Assembly (NCBI GenBank): GCA_050010535.1
Contig: JBEKKT010000001.1
Coordinates: forward strand, 20,140-84,139
DNA length: 64,000 nucleotides
Reading direction: 5' to 3'
Origin: JAJRAG01 sp050010535
GTDB lineage: Archaea; Thermoplasmatota; Thermoplasmata; Methanomassiliicoccales; JACIVX01
Made by a program: the position numbers and the translations under genes. Shown here in pieces: positions 8,646 through 18,383 of the stretch (its first letter is position 1; every line of letters starts with the position of its first letter). Under the pieces are notes generated by a model. That model was not told where the DNA came from. It did not search any database and worked only from the letters and a program-made list of their open reading frames with translations.

Positions 8646-10175
8646 ATGCGACCCCGTCTGAGGATGAAGGGATCAAAAATCACGCCAAAGAACCTCGAAA
8701 AAGAACTGCTTGAGAAGGCGAAGAGGCTGGCCGAGAATCCCAAAATCCTCATGCCTACCTGTCAGGAGCCTTGCAGGAGGTGCGATTTCGACGGCCTTCT
8801 GAGGAAGATGGAGAGCATTGCGAGGTTCAAGAACGAACCAGAGAAGCTCGTCTCATTGGCCAACTGGGGGGATCAGCTAGTTAGGGCTTACGCTGCGACG
8901 ATCTCTTTGGCCGCGGCTGGAAAGATCCCATATCTTGCCGTTATCAACCTGCCGACCGGAGAGGTCTCTTATGCACTCCGTGGTAAGGTCGATAAAGAGA
9001 AGCTTATAGGGATCGAGTACTTCGATGACCCTGATCTGAGGCTGCTGGCCTTCTGGGACATTGCAGAGAAGAGGGATCTGCACCTGTATTCCTCTTTGGA
9101 CAAGTTCTCTTGCTCCTCGGAGCCAAGCGCTCCCGTCGAATACGTCAGAGAAATGATCTCCACGGCACCCTACAAGATCAATCGTCAGAACAAGTGCCCC
9201 CATCCCGATTCGAATATCTCCTTGAACGTGGTCTGGAAATCCCCCAACGTCACTGTTTCAGTATGTCAGGAGTGCCTTTCGGACGTGAACCTTCTGCATC
9301 ACCTTGCGAGCAGAATCGCAGCCAGAGACCCCACCGACGATTTTGAGATCGAGGTGGAATATGAACTTGAATGCAGGTCGAACTGCTCCAGATGCCTGGT
9401 GAAGGAACCGTATCATATGAGCTCCGGCCTCAGAGAGGAGTACTTTGAGGGCGAGATCGACGACAAGACCGTCGTGGAGAAGTTCGTGAGAGAGAAGCTC
9501 GCTGGACTCAAAGGATTAGGAGAGGAGCTATTCGTCGCCGGCAGCAAATGCTTCGGGAGCGACAAGAAGGCGTTCATAGAGCACATCCGGGGAAGCGAAA
9601 CCGAGAAGGCTGCCCTGTCTGGGCTGATTTCCTCGACGAGAATGTCGATAATATCCATGACCGACCAGGCTGGGAGAATCGTCTCCGATATTTGGGAGGA
9701 GCACGGCGAGAGATTGCTTTCTCAAATCGCCTCACCTACCGTCGTTGAGAGCCTAAGACGAGAGAACTCCGGTCTCGCACCATCTCAGCTCATACAAGAA
9801 GCCGGGAGATTGGAGATGGCAAGAGGCGTCCATTCCTCGCTTCCTGAGTACACAATGCTTGGAGAAGTCGGGAAATACGCCGACAGGCTTGCGAGACTGT
9901 GCAAGACTGGGGGAAAGAGCGCAGTGGCGAGGTTGATAGAGAGAGAGAAGCACAGGGAGCACAGGCTCAGGGCGGTCTCCTATGGCTTCCTTGTTGCTAT
10001 CGGAGAATCGGAAGGGAAGGCATGGCAGTTCACGAAGGAAGAGATGGATTTCGGGTCCTACTTATCGACCTTCGCATCCAAGCTTTTACAAAGTGATGGA
10101 GAGGAATACCACATTGCGCTTCAGCTTATTGTGCAAGCTAGCGGATCGATCGAACAGGTCGAGATGAAGCACTAG
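8646..10175 (+). CDS. Unrecognised Cys-rich archaeal protein
   Basis: Intact 509-residue protein that I do not recognise. Cysteines occur in metal-site-like groups: C39/C43/C46 (CQEPCRRC), CPHP near 184, CQEC near 208, and a CRSNCSRC group near 240. This suggests two zinc or Fe-S sites in the N-terminal half. The C-terminal half is helical and charged and has no evident motif. The ATG is about 27 bases after a CTTTTTATC element, so the mRNA is probably leaderless. It is divergent from the DUF835 gene and convergent with taw2, 6 bases away. Confidence 0.6.
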   Translation: MRPRLRMKGSKITPKNLEKELLEKAKRLAENPKILMPTCQEPCRRCDFDGLLRKMESIARFKNEPEKLVSLANWGDQLVRAYAATISLAAAGKIPYLAVINLPTGEVSYALRGKVDKEKLIGIEYFDDPDLRLLAFWDIAEKRDLHLYSSLDKFSCSSEPSAPVEYVREMISTAPYKINRQNKCPHPDSNISLNVVWKSPNVTVSVCQECLSDVNLLHHLASRIAARDPTDDFEIEVEYELECRSNCSRCLVKEPYHMSSGLREEYFEGEIDDKTVVEKFVREKLAGLKGLGEELFVAGSKCFGSDKKAFIEHIRGSETEKAALSGLISSTRMSIISMTDQAGRIVSDIWEEHGERLLSQIASPTVVESLRRENSGLAPSQLIQEAGRLEMARGVHSSLPEYTMLGEVGKYADRLARLCKTGGKSAVARLIEREKHREHRLRAVSYGFLVAIGESEGKAWQFTKEEMDFGSYLSTFASKLLQSDGEEYHIALQLIVQASGSIEQVEMKH

Positions 10176-10181
10176 AAAGCG

Positions 10182-11204
10182 TCAGTCAAGGATCCTGAAC
10201 TCCACAACGATATGGGATGTCGATGGGGCATAGGATTTGACCTCCCTTATTCCGAGTATCTCATGTCTTCTTCCGGCGGTGGCTTCGGACACCCTGCTCA
10301 AGGGCCTGTTGGGAAGGAGGTCAATTGGGCACGTTTCATGATAGTAGACTATGCATCCTGGGCGTCCGAGACTGATGGCTTTCACCAGGAACTTGTCTGT
10401 CGTTCCAACGTACCCCATTATCACTCGGTCCGCGAACCCCTCCCCTGCGAGGTCATGATTGTCGCCTAGGACGGGGACGACCCTGCCCTCCACGTGATTG
10501 ATTCTGATGTTCTCTCTCAGGTAGCAATAAGCAACTGGATTCATCTCGCAGGCGACGACCTTCTCTGCCCCGGCATGGACCGTCAAAGGAAGTGTGAGGT
10601 AGCCGATGCCGGCGAACATGTCGACGACCGTCTGCCCTCTGCAGTCGAGTTCGCCCATTCTCTTCCGCTCGTCAACGTTTCCGGAGGAGAACATTATCCT
10701 GGCAACGTCGAACTTGTAGTAGATTCCGTTCTCCAGATGCACAGTCTCCGTCTCCTTCCCGTACAGGATACGCAGGTTGGGAGTACGGTAGGTTCCGGTG
10801 ATTATGCCAACTTCCTCGCAAACCGTCTTCGCTCTGAGTACCTTGGCGTATTTCCTAGCAACCTCGGACTTAACGCTCTCGAGCTCGCTGGGAATTCGGA
10901 GGACCAGGACGTCCCCCAGCATCTCCCACTTCACAGGCAGAAAAGGTTTCAATGAATCATCGATTCCAATCTCATCGAGGATGCGCTTGTACGGGGAGAC
11001 GCGGCAAATTTGCTCCTCGCCGGAGCCGTCCACGATCTTAAAGCCAATCTCATTGGCCAGACCCTCGGTCACACTCTCCCTAACCGGAACGAACACGTAG
11101 TCGCCGTTCTCGAAAATACTGAGATCCTTCCTGGCAGCTCTGGACAAGAATAGCTTCTTCCTGACGGTCTCGGCTCTTAGCTTTGGGATCTTTGCCAGCT
11201 TCAT
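10182..11204 (-). CDS. taw2: tRNA-Phe wyosine-pathway aminocarboxypropyltransferase (Taw2/Tyw2)
   Basis: Class I SAM-binding protein of 340 residues in the Trm5/Tyw2 family. The motif FSSGNVDERKRMG near residue 172 is of the Tyw2 type, unlike the F-x-PRL of Trm5. It is followed by the SAM-binding DMFAGIGYLTLPL and ACEMNPVAYCYL. Taw2 transfers the 3-amino-3-carboxypropyl group of SAM to 4-demethylwyosine at position 37 of tRNA-Phe. Separation from Trm5 rests on this motif and DRVIMGYVG, so the subfamily call is good but not certain. Confidence 0.8.
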   Translation of the reverse strand: MKLAKIPKLRAETVRKKLFLSRAARKDLSIFENGDYVFVPVRESVTEGLANEIGFKIVDGSGEEQICRVSPYKRILDEIGIDDSLKPFLPVKWEMLGDVLVLRIPSELESVKSEVARKYAKVLRAKTVCEEVGIITGTYRTPNLRILYGKETETVHLENGIYYKFDVARIMFSSGNVDERKRMGELDCRGQTVVDMFAGIGYLTLPLTVHAGAEKVVACEMNPVAYCYLRENIRINHVEGRVVPVLGDNHDLAGEGFADRVIMGYVGTTDKFLVKAISLGRPGCIVYYHETCPIDLLPNRPLSRVSEATAGRRHEILGIREVKSYAPSTSHIVVEFRILD

Positions 11205-11256
11205 TCGAGAAGTTCAGAAGGTTGCGCATATTTCATGTTTTTCATTCGATCGGAGA

Positions 11257-12426
11257 TCATTTCCCTAGCAGCGAGCCGAGTATCTGCGGAGAGAACTTGA
11301 GCAAGGAAGGTATGGACCTGAGGATGCTCGGCGCTAGTCTGCTGGGATAATCGATGTCACCTTGCGACAGAATCTCAAGGACGTCCTTCCGATTCATTAG
11401 CTTTCCGACCTCGTCGAGCTTCTGATCGCTCAACCTGACAAATACCTTCCGTATCCTGTAGCCCTTGTCAATCTCCTTGCCAACATCAGACCTCCATCTA
11501 TCCTGATATCTCGACATCATGCGGGATGAGAAATCATTCCGCTCGAGAGACTCCGCCGCTGTCTTGGCGGCGCACTCTGCGGCTACCATCCCGGTGTACA
11601 ACCCTCCACCGCTGAGAGGTTTCGCCTGGGCCGCTGCGTCCCCTACGACCATGATTCGATCGGCGTAGGTGCTCTGCGGGGGTCCGACGGGGATTATGCC
11701 GGAGATGGAGCTCAATCGCTCCGCCCCGCCCAATCCCGCTGTCTTTAGAAAAGAGGACAGGAATCTGCTTGGGGCGCCGTATCTCCCACCCACGCAAAGC
11801 CCGACTCGCGTGAAGTCCCCACATGGTATCATCCAGGCGAAGAACCCTGGGGCGATCTTTTGTCCGAGATAAACCTGGATGCGATCCTGATCCTCAAGCC
11901 TGCGATTGATGTCGGCTTGTATTCCCCTAACCATGTCTCTCGGTTGACCTATGCCAGCGACGCTTCCGACGCACGACTTGTAGCCATCACTCCCAACAAG
12001 CAGACTGGCACGAAGCGTCTTCTTCTCACCTCTTGACACTGTCTCCACGATCACAGAGTCCCGATCCCGGGTGAATGAAGTGAACCTAGTACAGGTCATG
12101 AATTCAGCGCCTGCCTCGAGCGCCTTCTCATAGCATGCGACGTCGAAGGCGCTTCTGTCGACCACCAACGCCTTTGTCTCCTTCCCGTTGAGCTCGATCG
12201 AGGTACCGCCCGGAAAATGCACGGCCCCGCCGCTAATCCGATTCAAGACCGTCTCCTCTGCGCATGCCGTCTCCACGACCCTTGGGGTCACGAGACCCGC
12301 GCACTGCACAGGCGTACCGATCTCGGCATGCTCTTCCAGAACGAGTGTTCGCATCGACCTTGCGGCAAGGGCTGCGACCCTACTTCCTATGGGCCCCCCT
12401 CCGACGACGATTAGGTCCGAATCCAT
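11257..12426 (-). CDS. Geranylgeranyl reductase family FAD protein
   Basis: Protein of 389 residues with an N-terminal FAD-binding VVGGGPIGSRVAALA, the family motif GTPVQCAGLV, and a second FAD motif VGDAAAQAKPLSGGG near residue 270. The family saturates double bonds of geranylgeranyl chains in archaeal membrane lipids. A second paralogue lies at 43185-44276 beside the polyprenyl synthase. Which one is the main digeranylgeranylglycerophospholipid reductase is not clear. Confidence 0.8.
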   Translation of the reverse strand: MDSDLIVVGGGPIGSRVAALAARSMRTLVLEEHAEIGTPVQCAGLVTPRVVETACAEETVLNRISGGAVHFPGGTSIELNGKETKALVVDRSAFDVACYEKALEAGAEFMTCTRFTSFTRDRDSVIVETVSRGEKKTLRASLLVGSDGYKSCVGSVAGIGQPRDMVRGIQADINRRLEDQDRIQVYLGQKIAPGFFAWMIPCGDFTRVGLCVGGRYGAPSRFLSSFLKTAGLGGAERLSSISGIIPVGPPQSTYADRIMVVGDAAAQAKPLSGGGLYTGMVAAECAAKTAAESLERNDFSSRMMSRYQDRWRSDVGKEIDKGYRIRKVFVRLSDQKLDEVGKLMNRKDVLEILSQGDIDYPSRLAPSILRSIPSLLKFSPQILGSLLGK

Positions 12427-12557
12427 CTACTCGAAGGAACCATTCTGGGCTATTTGTTGTTTTGGATTTCCTGGAAGATCTGATTTAGCCGGGAACAGGC
12501 GTTTCTGAAGAGATTGTATCATCGATTAATCCACGCAACGGATGTATGGGCCCGAAC

Positions 12558-14150
12558 TCATCGCCCATCGTTCGAGGCGAACCTGTCCTTCGTCCTAAAC
12601 TGACCCTCATACATCGCCCGCATTGTCTCGATCGTATCCGCGTCCGGGGGATCCTTGTCCTGACGGATGTTCTTGATTCTCGCGAAGCGCAGGGTCAGAC
12701 CCGATTGGTAAGTTGGACTCTCTTGGATCTCGTCGAACGCCACCTCAACCACCAGCGTGGGCCTCACCTCCACTACGTGCTCCGACTTCCTAACAGCGGT
12801 GGCCAACAGACGCTCCGTCATCCACTTGAACTCTTCGTCCGTCAGCCCCTTGAAGGTCTTCCCCACCATCGAATAGCCCTCCCCCGAGACCGCAGCCAGG
12901 TGATAGTCGCTCAGCCATCCCTCCCTTTTTCCGTATCCCCATTCGGCCGCAATGATCACAAGATCGAGGGTCTGGCTCTTCTTGACTTTCAACCACTTCT
13001 TCCCCCTTCTTCCGACGGCGTAGACGCTCTGGAGGTCCTTCGCCATCAACCCTTCGTGCCCCTCGCTGAGTGCGCGGTTATAGAAATCGATGGCGACCAT
13101 TGGGTCTGCGGTGACCGTGCGAGGCACGAGCAGATCGCCCGGAACGGTCCTCTCGAGGATGCTCCAACGATCTCGTAGAACAACATTGACCAAAGATTCG
13201 CGTTCCTTCATCAATATGTCGAAGACATATAGTTTCACTGGGACGGTCTCCTGAAGACCTCTTATGTCATGGACCTTCGTGATCCTCCTCATGACGTGCT
13301 GGAAAGGCAAAGGACGTTCGCGGAACGCGATCACCTCCCCCTCAAGGATCGTGATCTCGTCCGTCAGCGATTTCCTGATCAGGTCGACGATTTCCGGGAG
13401 GCTATCCGTGAGATCGGTCAACCGGCGGCTGTAGATCCTGACTTCGTTCCCTTTCTTGTGGATTTGAACCCGTGCACCGTCGAGTTTGAACTCAAAGGCA
13501 GCCTTCTTCAGGATCGATAGGGCCTCTTCGACCGATCCAACGGATTCGGCGAGCATCGGCTTGATCGGGACACAAGGCACAGGACCTATTCGCTCCAATG
13601 CGGCGGGTCCACTGAGTATGGCGATCTCCGCTGTTCTCGCGATGTCACCGGAAAGCATGTAGGCATTTCTTATCCCTTCGAGATCGTGTGCTCCGGAGGC
13701 GAGAGCGATGGAATCGAGGACGGTGCCATCGTTCACCCCTGTTCGCATCTCCCCAAAAACACTCCTCGCAATGCACTCTCTCTCCTTGGCGGTGACCCGG
13801 CCGAAGAGGTTCTGAAGCAGATGCTCCTTCACTCTCCTCGATCCGGCTCCCTGAGCCCCGGCAATCTTATCCAGAATCGCGATCACACCGTTCAGAGTGA
13901 GCTCCTCCTCGAGAAGCATGCTCTGCTTCTTGCTCGACCAAGCCTTGCTGATCGTTGCGTATCCAATGTCGAGGTTCCTTGAGTCAGACTCGGGGAAGGC
14001 TCGTCCAAGCGTCAGCAGCACTGCGGGTCTGATTTCATCACGATCGACCGAGAGGAGGAAGTTGGCGAGAATCTCCGCCTTCTTCTTGCGGCTGCTGGTT
14101 GACTCGAGCTGCTCGCACAGGTCGGCAAACGCGCGGATGGATGTTGGCAA
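12558..14150 (-). CDS. lig: ATP-dependent DNA ligase
   Basis: Archaeal/eukaryotic type I ligase of 530 residues. It has a helical DNA-binding domain (1-200), a nucleotidyltransferase core with the adenylated lysine K222 in FKLDGARVQIH, motif III VYVFDIL-like near 315, and a C-terminal OB domain with KWLKVKKS. It seals nicks between Okazaki fragments and in repair. The TTG at 14150 begins a normal-length N-terminus. PCNA, its usual clamp partner, lies 3.4 kb away. Confidence 0.92.
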   Translation of the reverse strand: MPTSIRAFADLCEQLESTSSRKKKAEILANFLLSVDRDEIRPAVLLTLGRAFPESDSRNLDIGYATISKAWSSKKQSMLLEEELTLNGVIAILDKIAGAQGAGSRRVKEHLLQNLFGRVTAKERECIARSVFGEMRTGVNDGTVLDSIALASGAHDLEGIRNAYMLSGDIARTAEIAILSGPAALERIGPVPCVPIKPMLAESVGSVEEALSILKKAAFEFKLDGARVQIHKKGNEVRIYSRRLTDLTDSLPEIVDLIRKSLTDEITILEGEVIAFRERPLPFQHVMRRITKVHDIRGLQETVPVKLYVFDILMKERESLVNVVLRDRWSILERTVPGDLLVPRTVTADPMVAIDFYNRALSEGHEGLMAKDLQSVYAVGRRGKKWLKVKKSQTLDLVIIAAEWGYGKREGWLSDYHLAAVSGEGYSMVGKTFKGLTDEEFKWMTERLLATAVRKSEHVVEVRPTLVVEVAFDEIQESPTYQSGLTLRFARIKNIRQDKDPPDADTIETMRAMYEGQFRTKDRFASNDGR

Positions 14151-14228
14151 CGTCGAGAGTGAACGGTCGATGGACTATTGTAACTTACCTTGAGATAACC
14201 GAGTAACAAGCGATCGAAACAGCAAGAA

Positions 14229-14876
14229 TCAGCGCTTCGAAACCTCCTGCCAATCATGCATGAATCTCTCTATCCCAGCATCGGTCAGGGGATGCTTGAA
14301 CATCTTCTTCAGGACATCGTAGGGAATCGTTGCAATTTGAGCTCCCATTATCGCCGCCTCGACAACATGTCTAGGGTGTCTTACGCTCGCCACGATTACC
14401 TCCGCATCGAAGTCGTAGTTGTCCAGGATGTTAAGGATCTGCGCCACGACGTCCATTCCGTCGTGGCCTACGTCGTCCAAACGCCCGACGAACGGCGAAA
14501 TGTACTTGGCACCAGCCTTGCATGCGAGCAACGCCTGAGCCGGAGAGAAGACGAGCGTCATGTTGACCTTGATGCCTTCTTTCGACAGCATCTTAGTCGC
14601 TTTGAGGCCGTCCTCTGTAATCGGGATCTTGACAACGATGTTCTTGTGTACGGCGGCGAGTTTCCTCGCTTCCTTGACTATGTCATCGACCTTGGTGCTG
14701 ATGACCTCGGCGCTTATCGGCCCGTCGACGATCTCGCAGATCTCCCTCACCAGCGTGTCGAAGTTCGTCTTCTCCTTCGCTACTAGAGTCGGATTCGTCG
14801 TCACGCCGTCCAAAATCCCCCAGCTGTTTACTTCCCTGATCTGTTCGATATTAGCGCTGTCGATGAATATCTTCAT
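14229..14876 (-). CDS. tal: Transaldolase (TalC/fructose-6-phosphate aldolase-like family)
   Basis: Protein of 215 residues, the size of the short transaldolase class. MKIFIDSANIEQIREVNSWG begins the barrel. NIVVKIPITEDGLKA carries the Schiff-base lysine near residue 85, and VASVRHPRHV is the C-terminal substrate region. The ATG directly follows the stop of the transketolase C-terminal subunit, so the three genes form one operon for the non-oxidative pentose phosphate pathway. Fructose-6-phosphate aldolase activity cannot be excluded. Confidence 0.85.
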   Translation of the reverse strand: MKIFIDSANIEQIREVNSWGILDGVTTNPTLVAKEKTNFDTLVREICEIVDGPISAEVISTKVDDIVKEARKLAAVHKNIVVKIPITEDGLKATKMLSKEGIKVNMTLVFSPAQALLACKAGAKYISPFVGRLDDVGHDGMDVVAQILNILDNYDFDAEVIVASVRHPRHVVEAAIMGAQIATIPYDVLKKMFKHPLTDAGIERFMHDWQEVSKR

Positions 14877-15821
14877 CTAGATCTTCCTCCGGATCACTTC
14901 TTCTGCGGATTCAACAATCCTGGCGCTCGTTAGACCATACTTGACCATCAATTCTTCACTCTCGCCCGATTCGCCGAATGTGTCAGGAATCCCGACCCTC
15001 CGCATTAAACAGCCTCCATGCTCTGCTAGGAATGTTCCGACGGCGCTGCCAAGCCCCGTCAACATGTTGTGCTCCTCAGCTGTGACGATACCCCCAGTTC
15101 TCTTCACTGCCTTGGCAACCGTCTCCTCGTCGAGAGGCTTAATCGTGCTCATGTTCACGACATGCGCAGATATGCCCTTCTTATGTAATTCGTCGGCGGC
15201 GTCCAGGCATAGCGCCAGCATCTGGCCCGTACCGATGAGGGAGACGTCCTCTCCTTCCCTTATCTCAGTCGCCTTGCCAATCGTGAAGGGAGAATCCGCC
15301 GTCGTGACGACTGGGAAGTCGACCCTACCCAGGCGAACATAGCACGGCCCGGGACGGTCGACCACCGCCTTGGTGGCCTTGTATGTCTCTATCGCGTCTG
15401 CGGGAATGATGACGGTCATATCCGGAAGGGTCCGCATGAGTGCGACGTCCTCCGCAGTCTGATGCGAAGCTCCGTCCCCGCCCACCGTAATCCCTGCATG
15501 GGTCGCGACGATCTTTACGTTGAACTTCGGATAGCAAATCGACTGCCTGATCTGATCCCAGCATCTGCCGGTCGCGAAGACTGCGAAAGAAGATGCAAAA
15601 ACGATCTTACCGCTCGCTGCCAGTCCAGCTGCCGTTCCCATCATGTCCTGCTCTGCGATGCCGCAGTTGAAGAACCTACCCGGGAACTTGCTCCCAAAGT
15701 CACTCGTCCGAGTCGAGCTCGAGAGGTCCGCGTCTAAGACAACGACGTCGCTCCGGGACTGCCCAATCTCCACGAGGGCCTTGCCGTACGCCTTCCTCTG
15801 GCTGGCGAGGGTCCAGTTCAT
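14877..15821 (-). CDS. Transketolase, C-terminal subunit
   Basis: About 314 residues: the pyrimidine-binding and C-terminal domains of transketolase. Typical motifs are VVVLDADLSSSTRTSDFG, FFNCGIAEQDMMG (the catalytic Glu region), and ATHAGITVGGDGASHQ. The ATG at 15821 overlaps the TGA of the N-terminal subunit by one base, so translation is coupled. Split transketolases are usual in archaea. Confidence 0.92.
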   Translation of the reverse strand: MNWTLASQRKAYGKALVEIGQSRSDVVVLDADLSSSTRTSDFGSKFPGRFFNCGIAEQDMMGTAAGLAASGKIVFASSFAVFATGRCWDQIRQSICYPKFNVKIVATHAGITVGGDGASHQTAEDVALMRTLPDMTVIIPADAIETYKATKAVVDRPGPCYVRLGRVDFPVVTTADSPFTIGKATEIREGEDVSLIGTGQMLALCLDAADELHKKGISAHVVNMSTIKPLDEETVAKAVKRTGGIVTAEEHNMLTGLGSAVGTFLAEHGGCLMRRVGIPDTFGESGESEELMVKYGLTSARIVESAEEVIRRKI

Positions 15822-16669
15822 CAATCTTCCCCCAGTTCCATGAGACCGCGCTTGAGCTCGTCCTCGTTCGGGGCCTTGCCGTGGAACGGGACCGAGTTCT
15901 CCATGAAGGAGACACCCTTTCCCTTGATCGTGTGGGCGATAATCATTGTCGGCCTGCCCTTCACCTCCTTTGCTCTGTCGCAAGCGTCAAAGATCTGCTT
16001 CACGTCATGGCCATCGATCTCGATGATGTTCCAGCCGAACGCGTCCCACTTCTTCGCTATCGGCTCAATCGACATGATTTTCTCAGTCGGGCCGTCGATC
16101 TGCAGTCTGTTCCTGTCAAGGAACGCAGTCACATTGTCGAGCCTGTAATGAGCGCCGAGCATCGCGGCTTCCCAGACCTGGCCGCTTTGCATCTCCCCGT
16201 CGCCGCAGAGGCAGAAGACTCGATATGATCTGTTGTCCAGCTTGGCGGCGAGCGCCATGCCGTTTGCGACGCTCAATCCTTGACCTAAAGACCCGGTTGA
16301 CATCTCCACGCCAGGCGTCCTGTTCCGGGACGGGTGTCCTTGAAGTCGGCCGCCCAGCTTGCGGAGCGTAATAAGCTCCTGCACCGGGAAATAACCGCTC
16401 TCCGCCAGCGCAGCATAGTAGGCTGGAGCGGCGTGACCTTTTGAAAGCACAAACCGGTCCCTGTCCTCCCAATTGGGGTACTGGGGCCTGTGATTCATGA
16501 CCTTGAAGTAGAGTGCGGAAAGAATGTCCGCGCACGAAAGAGATCCCCCTGGATGTCCAGAGCCGGCGGCGAAGGTCATGCGAAGAACATGACGGCGGAT
16601 GAGGTTCGCCTTCTGTTGCAAGAGATCGATGTCTTCGTCGCTGCAATTGGCCAAAGCCGCGCACCTCAC
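15821..16669 (-). CDS. Transketolase, N-terminal subunit
   Basis: The 282-residue thiamine diphosphate-binding half. GHPGGSLSCADILSALYF lies near the N-terminus and the ThDP motif CGDGEMQSGQVWEAAM near residue 150. Start candidates are GTG at 16669 and TTG at 16654, the latter about nine bases after GGGGTGAGG. A TTTTTAATC element near 16710 is the probable promoter for the three-gene operon. Together the subunits move two-carbon ketol units and supply pentoses and erythrose 4-phosphate. Confidence 0.92.
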   Translation of the reverse strand: MRCAALANCSDEDIDLLQQKANLIRRHVLRMTFAAGSGHPGGSLSCADILSALYFKVMNHRPQYPNWEDRDRFVLSKGHAAPAYYAALAESGYFPVQELITLRKLGGRLQGHPSRNRTPGVEMSTGSLGQGLSVANGMALAAKLDNRSYRVFCLCGDGEMQSGQVWEAAMLGAHYRLDNVTAFLDRNRLQIDGPTEKIMSIEPIAKKWDAFGWNIIEIDGHDVKQIFDACDRAKEVKGRPTMIIAHTIKGKGVSFMENSVPFHGKAPNEDELKRGLMELGED

Positions 16670-16800
16670 CCCGTTACCTGGGAGAATTGGACAATACCAC
16701 GGTGCGATTAAAAACCTTCTGTGCGCGCAAAGTGGCAGCTTCGAAGAGACCCGCCAGGAACAGCTAGCATTTAAGTTGCACAGTCCGATATATCACCCCG

Positions 16801-17577
16801 ATGACTGTCCCTTTCGGAGTCCCGTACGGGGGCAACAAGACCCTGGCAAAGGTCGTTGAGAAGATAAACCAAGATCAGGAGACGATGGCTCTCTGGCGAG
16901 CCTCCAACATCACAGCGATAGACAGGATGGGATTCAACGACCATGGGCCTACTCATGTCAGGATTGTCGCAAAGATAGCGCTGAACATGTTGCGAATCCT
17001 CATTGAGAGTGGGGAAAAGCCGAACGTCGTCACGGATCACAAAATGAAGAATGATGACGCGGAAGTTGTCGTCGTACTGGCGTGCGCACTGCACGACATC
17101 GGCCACTCGATACATCGACTCAAGCACGAGGAGCTATCGCTGATCCTGGCCCCTCCGATCATAAGGCGGCTACTTACCGACATATATCCGGAGCCCGCCC
17201 TCACTACACTGATAGTCGAGACCATGCATGCAATGATCTGTCACAACGCGGAGTTCACACCACTAACGCTCGAGGCGGCGGTCACGAGAGTGGCGGACGC
17301 GCTCGACATGGAGAAGGGGAGGGCGAGGATACCTTTCAGGGCAGGAAGCATCAACATCCACTCCGTTTCGGCCCTGGCAATCGACAAGGTTCGGGTCACA
17401 AAAGGCGAAGAAAGACCAGTGAAGATAGAAATAGAGATGAACAACTCGGCAGGCATCTACCAGATAGACGAGCTACTGAAGGATAAGATAGAAAAGTGCG
17501 GGATAAGGGACAAGATCATGATTGTCATCCAAGCGCCCGACCAAGAGATGAAGATAATCGAGGATCTCAGGCTCTAA
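16801..17577 (+). CDS. HD-domain metal-dependent phosphohydrolase
   Basis: Protein of 258 residues with an HD domain: H48 and H52 in DHGPTHVRI, the HD pair at 98-99 in LHDIGHSIHR, and ADALDMEKGRAR near 165 giving the later Asp. Such proteins hydrolyse nucleotides, cyclic nucleotides or related phosphates; the substrate is not shown. The C-terminal 80 residues form a separate alpha/beta region. A CATTTAAG element about 28 bases before the ATG suggests a leaderless mRNA. The 3' end overlaps the convergent PCNA gene by 4 bases. Confidence 0.8.
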   Translation: MTVPFGVPYGGNKTLAKVVEKINQDQETMALWRASNITAIDRMGFNDHGPTHVRIVAKIALNMLRILIESGEKPNVVTDHKMKNDDAEVVVVLACALHDIGHSIHRLKHEELSLILAPPIIRRLLTDIYPEPALTTLIVETMHAMICHNAEFTPLTLEAAVTRVADALDMEKGRARIPFRAGSINIHSVSALAIDKVRVTKGEERPVKIEIEMNNSAGIYQIDELLKDKIEKCGIRDKIMIVIQAPDQEMKIIEDLRL

Positions 17578-18311
17578 TCGCTCTCGATTCTCGGGGCAAG
17601 GAGATAATCCACCGTTCCCTTTCCGTCTGCCATCGTGAATTCGAGCTTGACGGGGTAGTCACTTCCGATGCTTAGAGTCACGACGGTTCCAGCGGGGATC
17701 GCCCTCACCATGTTCGAGAAGTAGTCGAGCGGGAAAAGGCTCCGGACCTTATCCTTGCACTCCAACGATACCAAGAGGTCTTTCGGCAGCTTCAGACTGA
17801 CCGAGTCGGTCTCGCCCTCGGAAAACATCTCGAAACCGTCCGGAGACGCGGTCAAAGCAATATGGTCCGATACACTCTCTGCCGCCTTTATTCCCTTCTG
17901 CAGCTCGTCTGAGTTCACCCCGACTTTTGCTGGGAGGTTAATATTGGGAACCTTTGGGTCAGACATACCAGTGGTGTCAACGAGGTTCATCCTGCGTGTT
18001 ATGTTTCCGACATTGATCACGAGGCGATTGCGCTCTTCGTCCTGCTTCAGCTCTATGACCTCGCCCGCCTTGGAAAGCCTCAAGACTTCCTTCATCTTGT
18101 CCAAATCCACTCCGAGCTCGGTCTCGTCCGCGGAATACTCGTCGAATGCGTCCTTCTGAACGGTCATATTGACCATCGCGACGTGCGCGGGATCGACGGC
18201 CTTCAGAGTGAGCTTGTCAACAGCGACATTGAACTTTGCCTCGTCAACAAGGGTGGAGACGATATCAACGATTCCTTTTAAGGTCTCAGATTTCACCTTA
18301 GCATGAAGCAT
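17574..18311 (-). CDS. pcn: DNA polymerase sliding clamp PCNA
   Basis: Protein of 245 residues, normal for archaeal PCNA. It opens with MLHAKVKSETLKGIVDIVSTL, has the centre-loop region DKMKEVLRLSKAGEVIEL, and ends with FTMADGKGTVDYLLAPRIE. It forms a trimeric ring that tethers polymerase, ligase and FEN1. TTTATTAT about 40 bases upstream is a likely promoter. TFS follows upstream on the same strand, but each gene has its own TATA element. Confidence 0.95.
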   Translation of the reverse strand: MLHAKVKSETLKGIVDIVSTLVDEAKFNVAVDKLTLKAVDPAHVAMVNMTVQKDAFDEYSADETELGVDLDKMKEVLRLSKAGEVIELKQDEERNRLVINVGNITRRMNLVDTTGMSDPKVPNINLPAKVGVNSDELQKGIKAAESVSDHIALTASPDGFEMFSEGETDSVSLKLPKDLLVSLECKDKVRSLFPLDYFSNMVRAIPAGTVVTLSIGSDYPVKLEFTMADGKGTVDYLLAPRIESD

Positions 18312-18383
18312 CAGTTTCCCCCCAACATCCCTGTAAACGCATATGCGATAATAAATCTTCCTTAGCAGAAAAACATGCTGGAA

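Noticed and set aside
12546..13178. A 210-codon plus-strand frame
   Set aside because: It is antisense to the DNA ligase and shows no ribosome site or motif.
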